Origin: Synechococcus sp. PCC 7335
GTDB taxonomy: Bacteria > Cyanobacteriota > Cyanobacteriia > Phormidesmidales > Phormidesmidaceae
NCBI RefSeq assembly: GCF_000155595.1
Contig: NZ_DS989904.1
Coordinates: 1,296,854-1,360,853 of the forward strand
Direction: 5' to 3'
DNA length: 64,000 nt
A program made the position numbers and the translations under genes. Shown here piece after piece: positions 63,599 to 64,000 of this stretch; the stretch's first letter is position 1, and each line of letters opens with the position of its first letter. The notes beneath the pieces were generated by a model, which saw only the letters and a list, made by a program, of their open reading frames with translations, made no database searches and was not told the DNA's origin.

Positions 63599-63784
63599 CT
63601 ATAGTTCATTGAGGCGATCACTAACAGCGTTTTGAGAAGGTTTAGTCGCTGAGCTGAACTTATCTACCAGGTTGAAAAAGAGATAGGGAGCGGCTAGAAC
63701 GATCGCTAGTCCGGCAAGGTAGACGACAGCTTCTAAGGCGGAGGGCAGTTGAATGACATCGGTGATGGTTGTGTAGGCCAGCAT
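63599..63784 (-). CDS. small membrane protein
   Basis: 61 residues with one hydrophobic segment (LEAVVYLAGLAIVLAAPYLFF) and a polar C-terminus (VDKFSSATKPSQNAVSDRLNEL). The ribosome-binding site is weak, so the call rests on the coherent membrane-segment-plus-tail layout. It resembles small single-span cyanobacterial proteins, but I cannot name a family. Convergent with aqpZ. Confidence 0.55.
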   Translation of the reverse strand: MLAYTTITDVIQLPSALEAVVYLAGLAIVLAAPYLFFNLVDKFSSATKPSQNAVSDRLNEL

Positions 63785-64000
63785 AGTTTAGATGAGTGGT
63801 AGTTGGATTGGGTTAAACGCGCATGCGTTTTCGTATACGCGACAAAGTTCTAGTGTTTGTGATAGCACGACTTTCTGTAGCGATCGCACTTCTCGTATCG
63901 ATTCTTAAGCTACAGAGCTAGCGATTGATCTGAACTGGGCTACTGAAACTGAGCTATTGCTCTTTGATAACTTTAATGACTACAGAAGGCTACGAAGATG
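63785..64000. other. end of window, no gene seen
   Basis: 216 bp upstream of the small membrane protein gene. A perfect short dyad, AAACGC-GCAT-GCGTTT, lies at 63815-63830 and may be an operator for it. Nothing else is assignable. Confidence 0.35.

Noticed and set aside
1-64000. Mobile element or prophage
   Set aside because: No transposase, integrase, phage structural gene or terminal inverted repeats were seen on either strand.

Overview
The window is a piece of a cyanobacterial chromosome. It carries a complete kaiA-kaiB-kaiC circadian clock cluster, pilT, a CAAD/CURT1 thylakoid-type protein, cytochrome c6, several cyanobacteria-typical families (DUF4912, DUF2993, a SigC-like sigma factor) and many copies of the HIP1 octamer GCGATCGC. 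The gene styles fit a Leptolyngbya/Phormidesmis/PCC 7335-like lineage, but that placement is inference and weak. The sequence looks like core chromosome; I see no insertion sequence, prophage, integrase or CRISPR array.

Layout. 1-7.7 kb: the 3'-truncated end of a GH38 alpha-mannosidase gene (-), a repeat-containing hypothetical protein (+), pilT (-), and the translation pair rpsB-tsf (+). 8-15 kb: an acidic hypothetical protein and recG (+), then a two-module membrane protein and a CAAD protein (-). 15-23 kb: hflX (+), a DUF4912 protein (-), a DUF2993 protein (+), and a minus-strand run of a VOC protein, an Orn/Lys/Arg decarboxylase, cbiT and cdsA. 23-31 kb: metH (+), cytochrome c6 (-), kaiA, kaiB and kaiC (+) and tRNA-Arg(CCG) (-). 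31-35 kb: a TRAP transporter split into dctP (+) and dctQM (-), with a MarR regulator between. 35-38 kb: envelope/stress genes (YsnF/AvaK-like, a BON lipoprotein, two paralogous small exported proteins), all minus. 38-44 kb: a two-gene minus-strand unit, a membrane-anchored coiled-coil Hsp70/actin-fold ATPase followed by an SNF2 helicase. 44-50 kb: a lone DppC-type permease, a cysteine desulfurase, a YdjM-like membrane protein and priA. 50-64 kb: a SigC-like sigma factor, a HAD phosphatase, a protein kinase homologue lacking the DFG aspartate, a glycosyltransferase, a LysR regulator, tatA, purB, a DUF1361 protein, small hypothetical proteins, prfC and aqpZ.

The strongest candidate for an undescribed system is the Hsp70-like/SNF2 pair (38269-43765). 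One protein has two membrane segments, about 220 residues of coiled coil and an actin-fold ATPase; the other is a full-length SNF2 motor. This looks like a membrane-tethered, nucleotide-switched regulator of a DNA translocase, and defence is one possible role. Other notable items are paired operator-like repeats upstream of kaiA and of kaiBC, a hairpin-rich divergent region upstream of hflX, and recurrent exact two-copy duplications of 9-18 bp in intergenic DNA, two of which duplicate a stop codon (metH, prfC).
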